64,000 nucleotides of DNA from Amycolatopsis pretoriensis. GTDB taxonomy: Bacteria; Actinomycetota; Actinomycetes; Mycobacteriales; Pseudonocardiaceae. The DNA lies in assembly GCF_900107925.1 (NCBI RefSeq), contig NZ_FNUJ01000001.1, positions 1,364,001 to 1,428,000 on the forward strand, written 5' to 3'. Position 1 is the stretch's first letter. Every line of letters begins with the position of its first letter. The notes under the pieces were generated by a model. It did not search any database. It was not told where the DNA came from and saw nothing but the letters and a program-made list of their open reading frames with translations. Position numbers and translations under genes: made by a program. Below, one piece after another: positions 28,153 to 36,948 of this stretch.

Positions 28153-29490
28153 CTAGCCCACCTCGCCGGGTGCCGCGTCGCGGGCCGTCCGGAAGCCCGC
28201 GAAGATCTGCCGCCGGATCGGGTAGTCCCAGTTGCGGAACGTGCCCCGGATCGCCGCCGAGTCGGTGCCGAACGAGCCGCCGCGCAGCACCTTGTACTCG
28301 GGTCCGAAGAAGACTTCCGAGTACTCCCGGTACGGGAACGGCGCGAAGCCCGGGTAGCCGTGGAAGTCGGTGCTCGTCCACTCCCAGACGTCGCCGATCA
28401 GCTGGTGCACGCCGGTCGGCGACGCGCCCGCCGGATACGCCCCCGCCGGTGCGGGGCGCAGGTGCCGCTGGCCGAGGTTGGCGTGCTCGGCCGACGGTTC
28501 CCCGTCACCCCACGGGAACCGCCGCGACCGGCCGGTCGCCGGGTCGAACCGCGCGGCCTTCTCCCACTCCGCCTCGGTCGGCAACCGCCGCCCGGCCCAG
28601 GCCGCGTACGCCTCGGCTTCGAAGTAGGAGACGTGCACGACCGGCTCGTCGGCGGGCACGCGCTCGTAGACGCCGAACGCCGTCCGCCACCAGCCGTCCT
28701 GCTCCCGCTTCCAGAACCGCGGCGCGGTGATGCCGTGTTCGGTGCGGTAGGCCCAGCCCGCCGGGCTCCACCAGCGCTCGTCGTCGTAGCCGCCGCTGTC
28801 GAGGAACCGCGCGTAGGCCCCGCCCGTCACCGGGACGGTGTCCATCCAGAACGCGCCGACGGCGAGCTCGTGCGCCGGGCGCTCGTTGTCCAGCGCCCAC
28901 GGCTCGGCCGACGTGCCCATCGTGAACGCGCCACCCGGGACGAGCACCTCGGCGGGCAGGGTGCCCGAGCGGGCCGGCGGCGGCGCCGGCGCGTGCAGCA
29001 CCGGGTCGCCCCGGCGCAGCTGGTGGGTGGCCAGCATGGTCTCGTCGTGCTGCTGCTCGTGCTGGGTGATCATGCCGAACGCGAAGGCCTGTTCGGTCAG
29101 CCGCCGACCCTCCATCGGCGCGTGTTCCAGCACGTCGAGCGCCTTTTCGCGGACCTGCTTGACGTACGCGCGCGCCTCGGCCGGGCCGAGCAGCGGCAGT
29201 TCCGGCCGGTCGGCGCGGGCGTGCTGGAACGCGTCGTAGATGTCGTCGATGTCCGGGCGCAGCGGCTCGCGGCCGCCGACGTCGCGGACCAGCCAGAGCT
29301 CCTCCTGGACGCCGATGTGCGCGAGGTCCCAGACCAGCGGCGACATCAGCTTGGAGTGCTGGCGGACCAGGTCTTCGTCGTCCACGGCGTCGGTCAGCGC
29401 CACGCTGCGCGCCCGCGCCCGGGTCAGTGCTTCGGCCGCCCGGGCACGCAGGTCCTGCGCGCTCAGGTCACCCAGTGCTTCCGTGCTCAT
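28153..29490 (-). CDS. egtB: Hercynylcysteine S-oxide synthase
   Basis: A 445-residue non-haem iron enzyme coupling gamma-glutamylcysteine to hercynine with O2. The N-terminal DinB-like domain (about residues 20-165) holds the iron facial triad HEQQHDE. The C-terminal formylglycine-generating-type domain has VPGGAFTMGTS, RLPTEAEWEKAARF, GDVWEWTS and LRGGSFGTD. The ATG at 29490 overlaps the egtA stop by 4 bases. It uses gamma-glutamylcysteine, consistent with the neighbouring egtA and egtC. Confidence 0.96.
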   Translation of the reverse strand: MSTEALGDLSAQDLRARAAEALTRARARSVALTDAVDDEDLVRQHSKLMSPLVWDLAHIGVQEELWLVRDVGGREPLRPDIDDIYDAFQHARADRPELPLLGPAEARAYVKQVREKALDVLEHAPMEGRRLTEQAFAFGMITQHEQQHDETMLATHQLRRGDPVLHAPAPPPARSGTLPAEVLVPGGAFTMGTSAEPWALDNERPAHELAVGAFWMDTVPVTGGAYARFLDSGGYDDERWWSPAGWAYRTEHGITAPRFWKREQDGWWRTAFGVYERVPADEPVVHVSYFEAEAYAAWAGRRLPTEAEWEKAARFDPATGRSRRFPWGDGEPSAEHANLGQRHLRPAPAGAYPAGASPTGVHQLIGDVWEWTSTDFHGYPGFAPFPYREYSEVFFGPEYKVLRGGSFGTDSAAIRGTFRNWDYPIRRQIFAGFRTARDAAPGEVG

Positions 29491-30749
29491 GCTTCGCTCC
29501 TCGATCGGTACGCGCGCCCCTGCACGCTCTCGCTGATCTCGGTGATCGACTCCGCCGCCAGCCCGGTCACGCCCAGCTCGGCGCAGCCGAGGTCGGCCAG
29601 CGCCGCCGCGACGGCCGCCAGGTCCGCATCGGCCAGTCCCCGCCGCGCCGCGTCGGTCCACCGGTCCGCGACCGGGGCGCAGACCGCCCGCACCTTGTCC
29701 ACAGTGGACGGCCGGGCGAGCAGCGCCGAGACCAGCGCGACCGGCGCCAGCCACTCGTCCGGCGGTTGCGCGTCGAGGTACCGGATCTCCAGGTAGCCCT
29801 GGGGCCGGACCGGGGTGAACATCGTGGTGAGGTGGTAGTCGAGGTCCGCCGCCGTCGGCTTCGGCAGCAGGGCGGCCGCGCCCTTGCCGTCGATCCAGTC
29901 GGCGAAGGTCAGCCCCTCCGGCGCGTCCCACGGCCGGTCGCCGCGGGGCAGCACCATCAGCGGGGTGTCCATCAGGCGCTCGGCCCACCACCCGGCGGGG
30001 TCGTCGTCCGCGACGCCGGACGTGCGCGTGCGGACCGCCTCCGTGTCGTGCACCGCGAGCCAGCGGGCGGAGGCGTGTCCCGTGTCCTGTCCGGCGTGGA
30101 CGCGGGAGTTGGCGAAGAGGGCGAGCAGCGGCGGGCCCATCGCGTGGGCCGCCGCCCAGCGGGCCGCGTAGTGCTCGGGCTCCCCCGCGTCGACGCAGAC
30201 CTGCAGGCCCGCGGTGCTGCACATCATCGTGAGGCCACCGGGACCGATCGGCGCGAACCGCCGTTCCATCGCCGCGTAGCGCGGGGTGTGCAGGACCCGG
30301 CGTGGCGCGCGGTGGGCGTCGATGCCCGTTTCGCCCAGCACGAGATCGTGCCGGGCGAGGCGGTCACGCAGGTGGTGGAGGTCGGCCGTGACGACTGCGT
30401 CGAGATCGCGCAGGGAGGCCTGGGGAAGAGCCGAGATTTCGACCTGGCACCCGGGTTCGAGGCTCACTGGTGAACCGGCCGGGAGCGGCGAAGCGGGGCT
30501 GTCGGGGCGGAGCGTCCGCGGGGTGTGCGGACCCAGCGCCGTGGCTAGGACGTCGGGATCGAGGGGTCTGGCCGGGTCGTCGGCATGGTGCACGGTGAAT
30601 TCCAGCTCCACGCCGGTCAGGCGGGGTGGTCCGTGCTTGAAACACACCGATGCTACGTACGCTTCACCGGCCGCGCGGTCCGCCAGGACCCGCGCGGTGC
30701 GGTTCGACGCACTCCCCGACTTCTCGGGAAAACGGTGCACCGCTGTCAT
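29487..30749 (-). CDS. egtA: Glutamate-cysteine ligase of ergothioneine synthesis
   Basis: A 420-residue GCS2-type ligase that makes gamma-glutamylcysteine. GVELEFTVHHADD is the N-terminal signature, with GCQVEISALPQ and MMCSTAGLQVCVDAG further on, and YLEIRYLDAQPPDEW near the C-terminus. The ATG at 30749 was chosen (MTAVHRFPEK), with AGGAACGG just upstream. It heads egtABCD plus the Ddn-like gene, all coupled by overlaps or gaps under 10 bases. Confidence 0.95.
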   Translation of the reverse strand: MTAVHRFPEKSGSASNRTARVLADRAAGEAYVASVCFKHGPPRLTGVELEFTVHHADDPARPLDPDVLATALGPHTPRTLRPDSPASPLPAGSPVSLEPGCQVEISALPQASLRDLDAVVTADLHHLRDRLARHDLVLGETGIDAHRAPRRVLHTPRYAAMERRFAPIGPGGLTMMCSTAGLQVCVDAGEPEHYAARWAAAHAMGPPLLALFANSRVHAGQDTGHASARWLAVHDTEAVRTRTSGVADDDPAGWWAERLMDTPLMVLPRGDRPWDAPEGLTFADWIDGKGAAALLPKPTAADLDYHLTTMFTPVRPQGYLEIRYLDAQPPDEWLAPVALVSALLARPSTVDKVRAVCAPVADRWTDAARRGLADADLAAVAAALADLGCAELGVTGLAAESITEISESVQGRAYRSRSEA

Positions 30750-30869
30750 GTCCGTTCCTGTTCCGTGTGGTGGAACTTCTTGACTTCGGACGCTACACGC
30801 GGGGTACGACAAAATCAGGCCGCATCTTGCGGTGCAGGACGGGTTCACCACTCCGTAAGAAGTCCCGGA

Positions 30870-31796
30870 TCAGGGCAAAGCGGACTCCGTGCCCAGGCCG
30901 AGCGAGGCCGCCGAAGCCCGCACGGCCTCGATCACCAGGTGCAACGCGGGCCGCCGGAACGCGGTGCGCCGGTAGGCGATCGACACCGTCCGCAGCAGTG
31001 GCGTGGTGAGCGCGACGACGTCGATGCCGGGTGGCCGCAGCAGCCGCAGGCCCAGGTCCGAGACGAGCGTGACGCCGAGCCCGGCGCCCACCATCGCCAT
31101 CGCCGTGGACTGCTCTTCGACCTCGTGGTTGATCTTCGGCGCGAAGCCGTGCCGCTGGCAGGCCGTGCGCATCGCCCGGCCGAAGTGGGACTTCGGGCTG
31201 GCCAGGATCCACGGGTGCTCGGCGAGTTCGTCGAGGGAGGCCGAACCGGACGGCACCGCGCCCCGCGGCACCGCCGCGTGCAGCCGCTCCACCGCCACGA
31301 CGGCGCGTTCCAGCCCGGCGTCCCACGACGTCGGCGCGTCCGAGTAGTCGATGACGAACGACAGGTCGAGCGTGCCGTCGCGGACCGCGTCGGCGGTGTC
31401 CTCCGGCGCCAGCTCGCGCGTGCGCACCTCGATGCCGGGGTGCTCGCCGGCGAGCGCGGTCAGCGCCGTCGGCAGCAGCCCGGAGGCCACCGACGCCCAG
31501 ACGCCGGCGGTCAACCGGACCGTGCGCGCCTCCTGTGCTTCTTCGAGGGCGAGCGTCGCCCGTTCGACGGAGCCGAGGATCTCCTCGGCGTGCTCCGTCA
31601 GGAGGTTGCCCAGTTCGGTCAATTGGACGCGGCGGCCGAGCCGTTCGAACAGCTTCGCGCCGACGTCGCGCTCCAGCTGCGCGAGCTGCTGCGAGACCGC
31701 CGAAGCGGTGTAGTGCAGCGAAGCGGCCGCTGCCGTCACCGTGCCCCGGCGGTGCAGCTCGCGCAGCATCCGCAAGCGGTGCAGCGAAAGCTCCAT
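30870..31796 (-). CDS. LysR-type transcriptional regulator
   Basis: A 308-residue regulator. The winged helix is at the N-terminus (RMLRELHRRGTVTAAAASLHYTASAVSQQLAQLE), followed by a periplasmic-binding-protein-like effector domain. It is divergent from the amino-acid dehydrogenase, with 113 bases between, so it probably controls that gene and itself. The effector may be an amino acid or its 2-oxo acid (inference from context). Confidence 0.92.
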   Translation of the reverse strand: MELSLHRLRMLRELHRRGTVTAAAASLHYTASAVSQQLAQLERDVGAKLFERLGRRVQLTELGNLLTEHAEEILGSVERATLALEEAQEARTVRLTAGVWASVASGLLPTALTALAGEHPGIEVRTRELAPEDTADAVRDGTLDLSFVIDYSDAPTSWDAGLERAVVAVERLHAAVPRGAVPSGSASLDELAEHPWILASPKSHFGRAMRTACQRHGFAPKINHEVEEQSTAMAMVGAGLGVTLVSDLGLRLLRPPGIDVVALTTPLLRTVSIAYRRTAFRRPALHLVIEAVRASAASLGLGTESALP

Positions 31797-31802
31797 ACAC
31801 CA

Positions 31803-31826
31803 AACCTAAACGAGATCGTGCAGGTT
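31803..31826 (+). promoter_or_regulatory. Possible LysR binding site
   Basis: AACCT at 31803-31807 is repeated inverted as AGGTT at 31822-31826, in the shared LysR/dehydrogenase promoter. A second short inverted pair, AACGA/TCGTT, overlaps it. Arms are only 5 bp, so support is weak. Confidence 0.35.
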
Positions 31827-31909
31827 CGTTAAATGGACGCGGGCGCCGGGCCGGGCGCACCCTCGTGGAGGCGGCCCCGACGAGCCGCCCCGGACTTCCC
31901 TGGAGGTGA

Positions 31910-33118
31910 GTGGCCCTGATGACCCCGCGCAACGCCGAGCCGCTGATGCGGCTCACGTGGACCGATCCCATTACCGGCGCGCACGGCTACCTGGTCGTGC
32001 ACAGCCTGGTCTCCGGCGTCGCCACCGGCGGCACCCGGATGCGGGCCGGCTGCACGATGAGCGAGGTCGAGGACCTCGCCCGGGGCATGGCCAACAAGAC
32101 CGCGACCTTCAACCTGCCGGTCGGCGGGGCGAAGGGCGGCATCGACTTCGACCCGAAGGACCCGCGGGCGTTCGGCGTGCTGAAGCGGTTCTGCGCGTTC
32201 CTGCGGCCGTGGCTGGACGCGCACTGGGTGACCGCCGAGGACCTCGGCGTGCCCCAGCACCTGATCGACGAGGTGTTCGCCGAGCTCGGGCTGGAGCAGT
32301 CGTACCACGCGGCGATCGGCCGTTCGGCGGATCCCGCGCGCACCCTGCGGCGCGTCCAGGCCGGTCTGAACGCGCCGGTGCCGGGCGGCCTGCTGCTCGG
32401 CGACGTCGTCGGCGGCTACGGCGTGGCGCAGTCCTGCCTCGGCGTCGCGGCGGCGTGGGACTGGGACGTCCGCGAAACGACCGTGGCGATCCAGGGCATC
32501 GGCACCATGGGCGGCGGCGCGGCCTGGTACCTGCACGAAGCCGGGATGAAGGTGGTCGCGGTGGCCGACGCCGCGGGCACGCTCTACGACCCCACGGGGC
32601 TCGACGTGCCGGCGTTGCTGGAGCTGCGCGACCGCTTCGGCGAGGTCGACCGCTCGCGGCTGCCCGAGGGCGTGCGTTCGCTGCCCCGGGAGACGGTCGT
32701 CGGCATCGACGCGGACATCTTCGTGCCGGCCGCGATCTCCTACGCGCTGCGGACGGACAACGAGAACCTCGTCAAGGCCTCGGTGGTCGTCGAAGCGGCC
32801 AACGCGGCGACGACGCCGGAAGCCGAGGCCGCGTTGTCGGCCCGTGGCGTCGCGGTGGTGCCGGACTTCGTCGCCAACGCGGGCGCGGCGGCGTGGGCTT
32901 GGTGGCTGCTGCTGGGCGAGGTCGGCGCGGACCCGGCCGACTCGTTCCTGCGGCTGCGCACCGAGATGCAGTCGAAGGTGGCGCTGCTGCTGGCCGAGTG
33001 GAACATGGACCGGCTGCCGCTGCGCATCACCGGGCTGAAGCTGGCCGAGGCGAACCGGGTCCGCCGGGCCGAGGCCGCGCTCGCGCCGGAGGGTGAGCCG
33101 GGGCTGCTCATCCCGTGA
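31910..33118 (+). CDS. Glu/Leu/Phe/Val-type amino-acid dehydrogenase
   Basis: A 402-residue NAD(P)-dependent oxidative deaminase. The catalytic Lys lies in LPVGGAKGGIDFDPK (near residue 80), the Asp in WVTAEDLGVP, and the dinucleotide fold is IQGIGTMGGGAAWYL. It resembles the branched-chain/valine dehydrogenase subgroup, but the substrate cannot be fixed. The GTG at 31910 is close to GGAGG (3 bases); the ATG at 31919, 12 bases away, is the alternative. The LysR gene is divergent. It ends before a shared terminator with the convergent iminopeptidase. Confidence 0.9.
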   Translation: MALMTPRNAEPLMRLTWTDPITGAHGYLVVHSLVSGVATGGTRMRAGCTMSEVEDLARGMANKTATFNLPVGGAKGGIDFDPKDPRAFGVLKRFCAFLRPWLDAHWVTAEDLGVPQHLIDEVFAELGLEQSYHAAIGRSADPARTLRRVQAGLNAPVPGGLLLGDVVGGYGVAQSCLGVAAAWDWDVRETTVAIQGIGTMGGGAAWYLHEAGMKVVAVADAAGTLYDPTGLDVPALLELRDRFGEVDRSRLPEGVRSLPRETVVGIDADIFVPAAISYALRTDNENLVKASVVVEAANAATTPEAEAALSARGVAVVPDFVANAGAAAWAWWLLLGEVGADPADSFLRLRTEMQSKVALLLAEWNMDRLPLRITGLKLAEANRVRRAEAALAPEGEPGLLIP

Positions 33119-33128
33119 GCCGGGGGTT

Positions 33129-33161
33129 CCGCGCGGCGCCTCGGGTGGGGGCGCCGCGCGG
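33129..33161. terminator. Bidirectional terminator hairpin
   Basis: A perfect 12-bp stem (CCGCGCGGCGCC / GGCGCCGCGCGG) with a 9-base loop, then TTCCTT. It lies between two convergent stops. Confidence 0.75.
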
Positions 33162-33166
33162 TTCCT

Positions 33167-34108
33167 TCACCGCGCGAACCGGTCGGTCGCGCCGACGAGC
33201 ACGTCCTGCATCGGAGCGTCCTGCGTGGAGTGCCCGATGTCGTCGAGCATGACCAGCTCGCTGCCCGGCCAGCCGTGGTGCAGCAGCCACGGCGTGCCGA
33301 CGATGTTGCTCGTGTCGAGCACGCCTTGCGCCAGCACCGCGGGGATGCCGGCGAGCTTGCCGAGGTTGCGCAGGATCTCGCCGTCGGGCACGAAAGCGCG
33401 GTTGCTGAAGTAGTGCGTGACCAGCCGGGCGAAGCAGAGCCGGTAGGCCGGGTCCTCGAAGGACTTGTGCGCGGGCACGCCCGGGAGCATGGCGTCTTCC
33501 CAGGCGCACCAGTCGTTCGCGGCCTGGTGGTGCACCTCGGGATCGGGGTCCATCAGCAGCCGGTGGTAGGCGGCGGACAGGTCGCCGTCCCGCTCGCTTT
33601 CCGGCACTCCCTGGCGGAACTTCTCGAAGGCCTCCGGGAAGTACGCCCCGAGCCCGCGGATGAGCATTTCGATCTCGATGAACCGGTCGGTCGCCAGGCC
33701 CATCAGGACCATCTCGCTGACCCGCTCGGGGTGGCGCAGCGCGTAGGTCAGGCTGAGCACCGATCCCCAGGATCCGCCGAACAGCAGCCACTTCTCGATG
33801 CCGAGCCGGGTGCGGAGGAGTTCGAAGTCCGCGACGAGGTGGTCGGTGGTGTTGGCGGACAGGTCGGCGACGGGCGCGCCGGCGTGCGGGGTGCTCCGGC
33901 CGCACCCGCGCTGGTCGACGAGCACGACCCGGTAGCGGGCCGGGTCGAAGTAGCGTCGCAGGTTCGTCGAGCAGCCGGTGCCGGGGCCGCCGTGCACGAC
34001 CAGCGCCGGTTTCCCGTCGGGGTTGCCGCAGGTCTCCCAGTAGATCTCGTGCCCGTCGCCGACGTCGAGCAGGCCGTGCTCGTAGGGCTCGATCTCGGGG
34101 TACAGCAT
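33167..34108 (-). CDS. pip: Proline iminopeptidase
   Basis: A 313-residue cytoplasmic alpha/beta hydrolase releasing N-terminal proline from peptides. The start MLYPEIEPYEHGLLDVGDGH is typical. HGGPGTGCSTNLRRYFDP forms the oxyanion hole, GGSWGS holds the nucleophile Ser, VDQRGCGRSTPH is conserved, and the catalytic His is in DIGHSTQD. The ATG at 34108 was chosen because GGAAGGAC lies 7 bases upstream; the open frame runs 13 codons further. It is a single gene. Confidence 0.93.
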   Translation of the reverse strand: MLYPEIEPYEHGLLDVGDGHEIYWETCGNPDGKPALVVHGGPGTGCSTNLRRYFDPARYRVVLVDQRGCGRSTPHAGAPVADLSANTTDHLVADFELLRTRLGIEKWLLFGGSWGSVLSLTYALRHPERVSEMVLMGLATDRFIEIEMLIRGLGAYFPEAFEKFRQGVPESERDGDLSAAYHRLLMDPDPEVHHQAANDWCAWEDAMLPGVPAHKSFEDPAYRLCFARLVTHYFSNRAFVPDGEILRNLGKLAGIPAVLAQGVLDTSNIVGTPWLLHHGWPGSELVMLDDIGHSTQDAPMQDVLVGATDRFAR

Positions 34109-34186
34109 CAGCGCGTCCTTCCACCCGGAATACAACAGCGCTGTCACATTAGCCGGTGGGCCAAGCCGACGCTCGGTCTTTTCGCC

Positions 34187-34936
34187 TCAGACCAGGGCGC
34201 CGGCCAGCTCCGTGAGCGTCTCGGCCAGTTCGCGCGGGCCCGCCGGGCCGATGTGGATGACGGCGTCGTCGCCCACGCCCGAGGTGTAGCTGAGGTAGCG
34301 GCCCCAGTCCGTGTCCGCGTAGTGCAACGGCTGCTGCAGGCAGGTGTGGCGGCCGACGTCGTCGCGGCGGCCCACGTAGAGCTCACCGCTGCCCGACACC
34401 GGCCGCTGCACCAGGCTGACGACATCGGCGACCGCCGGGGCGAGCGGGTACGCCTCCTGGCCACGACGAGCGGCCTCGGTCAGGTCCGCCACCCGGACGG
34501 TGCGCGGGTGGCCGCCGCCGGCTCCCACCGGCGGCAGCTGCTCGACGAGCGACTCGGCGAGCCGGTTCCGGTCGATCTCCTGGACGCCGACGTGCGTCCC
34601 GTCGGAGACGGCCAGGACCGCCTGAAGCCCCTTCGCCGCGGCGAGCACGCCGTAGGTCTGGCCGTCGACCCCGACCCAGCCGTAGCACTCCCGCGCCGGG
34701 CTGACCAGCAGCGGCAGCCAGTCGAGGAAGTCGACGGCGGCGCGGCCGCGCGAGTCGACCAGGCCGGCCTCGGCCAGCGCGGCTTCGACCCGCTTGTCCG
34801 CCTCGGCGCGCTCCTCGTCCGAGAGCCACAACGGCTCCGGACGGAGGGTGATGTGCAGCTGACCGACCTGCTCGCGCTCCGCCAATGCGGCCAGCGCCTC
34901 GACCGGAACGTCCACCCGGCCTGTTGCCACGTCCAC
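34187..34936 (-). CDS. ESX secretion-associated protein, EspG family
   Basis: A 249-residue cytosolic chaperone-like protein of type VII secretion. The opening VDVPVEALAALAEREQVGQLH and the later VQEIDRNRLAESLVEQLP resemble EspG proteins, which bind PE/PPE-like substrates and keep them export-competent. It is the last gene of a four-gene cassette. The PPE-like substrate gene lies 14 bases upstream, as expected for a dedicated chaperone. No core ESX component is in the window. Confidence 0.8.
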   Translation of the reverse strand: MDVATGRVDVPVEALAALAEREQVGQLHITLRPEPLWLSDEERAEADKRVEAALAEAGLVDSRGRAAVDFLDWLPLLVSPARECYGWVGVDGQTYGVLAAAKGLQAVLAVSDGTHVGVQEIDRNRLAESLVEQLPPVGAGGGHPRTVRVADLTEAARRGQEAYPLAPAVADVVSLVQRPVSGSGELYVGRRDDVGRHTCLQQPLHYADTDWGRYLSYTSGVGDDAVIHIGPAGPRELAETLTELAGALV

Positions 34937-34950
34937 CCGCCTGTTCGCTT

Positions 34951-36315
34951 CTACTCGCCGATGACCGGCGGACTGGTCCGCTGGTCGGTGCCGAAGATCG
35001 CGTCCGGGTCCGCCTCGATCAGGAAGTCCGGCCGCTGGTGCTCATCATCTTCCTCGCCCTCGCCCCGGCGCCCGCCGGCACCCATCGGGCCCATCTGCCC
35101 GGAGCGTCCCGCGGCCGACCGCGCGGCGGCGGCCTCCGCGGCGGCCGCGTTGCCGAGGCTGCCCATGCCGGAACCGCGGCCACTGCCGAGGCCCCGCTCC
35201 CCCGCGGCACCGCTGCCACCGCCGGCGCCGGTACCGCCGCTCCCGCTGATCGGCCGGCCGTTGGAGTCCAGCAGCCGGCTCCCGGCGTTCCCGCTGGTCG
35301 GGCCGCGTCCGCCGGTGCTCGAGCTGGGGTCGTTGCCGAAGGTGTTCGAGTAGTTCTGGCCGCCGCCCCCACCGGTGCCGGTGGGGTAGAAGTCGATCCC
35401 CCCGGTCCCGGGCGGCGTCTTGCCGGGCCGGTCGGTGGTCGGCCGATCGGTGGTCGGCCGATCGGTGGGCAGCTGCGTCGTCGTCGGCCAGGTCGTGTTG
35501 GTCGGCCGGGTGGTGTCCGTGGGCCGGGTCGTGTCGGTGGGGCGGCCGGTGGTGGCGGTCGGCCGTCCGGTGGTGTCGGTGGGACGGCCCGTGGTGTCGG
35601 TCGGGCGCCCGGTGCCGTCGGTCTGCCCCGGCTTGTCGGAGCCACCGGTGTGCGTGGTGTCGACGCTGGTGGTCGAGGTGCTGTCGTCCCCGCCGGGGTC
35701 GTGGCCACCACCCTCGGGGTACCACTTGTTCTTGTCGGTGCCCTCGATCTGCCCGGGCGGTTTCGGCTTGTCCACGGCGATCGCGGCACCGTCGGACTCG
35801 AGGATGCCGTAGTCGGTGGGGAGCGCGTTCCGGGTGCTGTCGGTGACGCTGCTGTACTGGTCCATCACACGGACGTTGGTTTCGTTGGCCGCGTTGTACT
35901 TCGCGATGCCGGCCTGGTAGTCGTCGATGTCGTCCTTGGCCATGAAGGGCCCGGCGATCGGGATGGCGGCTTTGAGCCCCACGCTCCACGGGCTCGGCTT
36001 CTCCGGCTTCGGCGGGATCTCGACGACCGAGCTGCTGGAGTGGTCGAACGCGGTCGCCTGCGAATCGACCGACGCCTTGGTGACGTCCAACGGCTGGGCG
36101 GTTTCGGCGAAGGCCTGCTCGAGCGGGCCGGCCCCGGCGTTCGCGGCGTCGGCCGCGTCCCCGGTCCAGGCCTGCTTCATCCGGTCCTGCAGGGACTTGA
36201 TGCCCTGCGCGCGGTCCAGGTAGGCGTTGGAGAGGTTGGCGACCTCGTCGGCGGCGGTGCGCAAGCCGGACGTGTTGCCCTGTCTGAAGTTGTCGTAGAT
36301 CTGCTTGCCGTCCAC
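34951..36315 (-). CDS. PPE/WXG-like putative ESX substrate with Thr-rich repeats
   Basis: A 454-residue protein. The N-terminal 180 residues are helical and PPE/WXG100-like (SLQDRMKQAWTGDAADAANA contains a W-x-G-like turn at AWTG). A long low-complexity middle carries tandem GRPTDTT-type heptads (about residues 235-290, including TTDRPTTDRP), then a Gly/Ser-rich part, and an acidic tail ending DQRTSPPVIGE. There is no signal peptide, so export by type VII secretion is likely. The neighbouring EspG-like gene supports this. Confidence 0.78.
   Translation of the reverse strand: MDGKQIYDNFRQGNTSGLRTAADEVANLSNAYLDRAQGIKSLQDRMKQAWTGDAADAANAGAGPLEQAFAETAQPLDVTKASVDSQATAFDHSSSSVVEIPPKPEKPSPWSVGLKAAIPIAGPFMAKDDIDDYQAGIAKYNAANETNVRVMDQYSSVTDSTRNALPTDYGILESDGAAIAVDKPKPPGQIEGTDKNKWYPEGGGHDPGGDDSTSTTSVDTTHTGGSDKPGQTDGTGRPTDTTGRPTDTTGRPTATTGRPTDTTRPTDTTRPTNTTWPTTTQLPTDRPTTDRPTTDRPGKTPPGTGGIDFYPTGTGGGGGQNYSNTFGNDPSSSTGGRGPTSGNAGSRLLDSNGRPISGSGGTGAGGGSGAAGERGLGSGRGSGMGSLGNAAAAEAAAARSAAGRSGQMGPMGAGGRRGEGEEDDEHQRPDFLIEADPDAIFGTDQRTSPPVIGE
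35425..35640. repeat. Tandem repeats coding for GRPTDTT heptads
   Basis: Imperfect 21-base units within the PPE-like gene, recurring about ten times. They are in frame, so copy-number change would lengthen or shorten the surface linker without breaking the gene. Confidence 0.75.
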
Positions 36316-36318
36316 TCG

Positions 36319-36948
36319 TCATGCCCCCTTGAGTGTGGTGATGATCGCGGCCGCCACCTGGCTCGCCGCGGCGCAGGAATCGTCGGCGCCTTCGTAGCCG
36401 CCGGAGTGCACGGCGATGACCAGGTCGTCGGCGACGCCCATGTCCAGGCTGCAGAAGCCGTTCGGCCGCCGGTCGCGCTTGTCGACGTAGACCGCCGGGT
36501 AGCCCGCCACCTCGGGAGCGGGCTCGAGGAACGGGTATTGACCGGTTTCGTGCGCCGTGTAGAGCCCGGCCAGGCCGCCGGCGCCCCGATCGCGGTTGCC
36601 CGTGGCGATGATGACCACCATGCTCTGGCCCTCACCGCGGATCTGCCAGCCGCAACTGGGGCCGGCCGCGCCGAGCCCTTCATCTCGCTGCTGAGCCGTG
36701 CCCGGATCGGTGAACTTGAGCGCCGATAAGGCCGGAGCCGGGACGATCGTGCAGGGTTCTGAAAGGTACTTCGACGGATCCAGCGGGGTGGCGACCTTCG
36801 GGACGTCCGGGTTGGACGACGCTCCGGACGATTGCGGCGCGCTCGATACCGGTGTCGCGGTACCCGGCTCTTCCGAGGTGCATCCGGCCAGTGTCAAGAC
36901 GGAAGCGACGGCGACAACCGTCACGCGAATCGGCAGGCGCACCGTCAC
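36319..36948 (-). CDS. DUF3558-family lipoprotein
   Basis: A 209-residue exported lipoprotein with signal peptide VTVVAVASVLTLAGC and a lipobox LAGC. A Ser/Pro-rich linker follows, then the DUF3558 domain with LSEPCTIVPAPALSAL and paired Cys (PSCGWQI, GFCSLDM, DDSCAAA). Its GTG start overlaps the stop of the preceding small gene by 4 bases, and the PPE-like gene starts 3 bases after its stop. The family recurs in ESX-associated cassettes of this order; the molecular role is unknown. Confidence 0.87.
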   Translation of the reverse strand: MTVRLPIRVTVVAVASVLTLAGCTSEEPGTATPVSSAPQSSGASSNPDVPKVATPLDPSKYLSEPCTIVPAPALSALKFTDPGTAQQRDEGLGAAGPSCGWQIRGEGQSMVVIIATGNRDRGAGGLAGLYTAHETGQYPFLEPAPEVAGYPAVYVDKRDRRPNGFCSLDMGVADDLVIAVHSGGYEGADDSCAAASQVAAAIITTLKGA

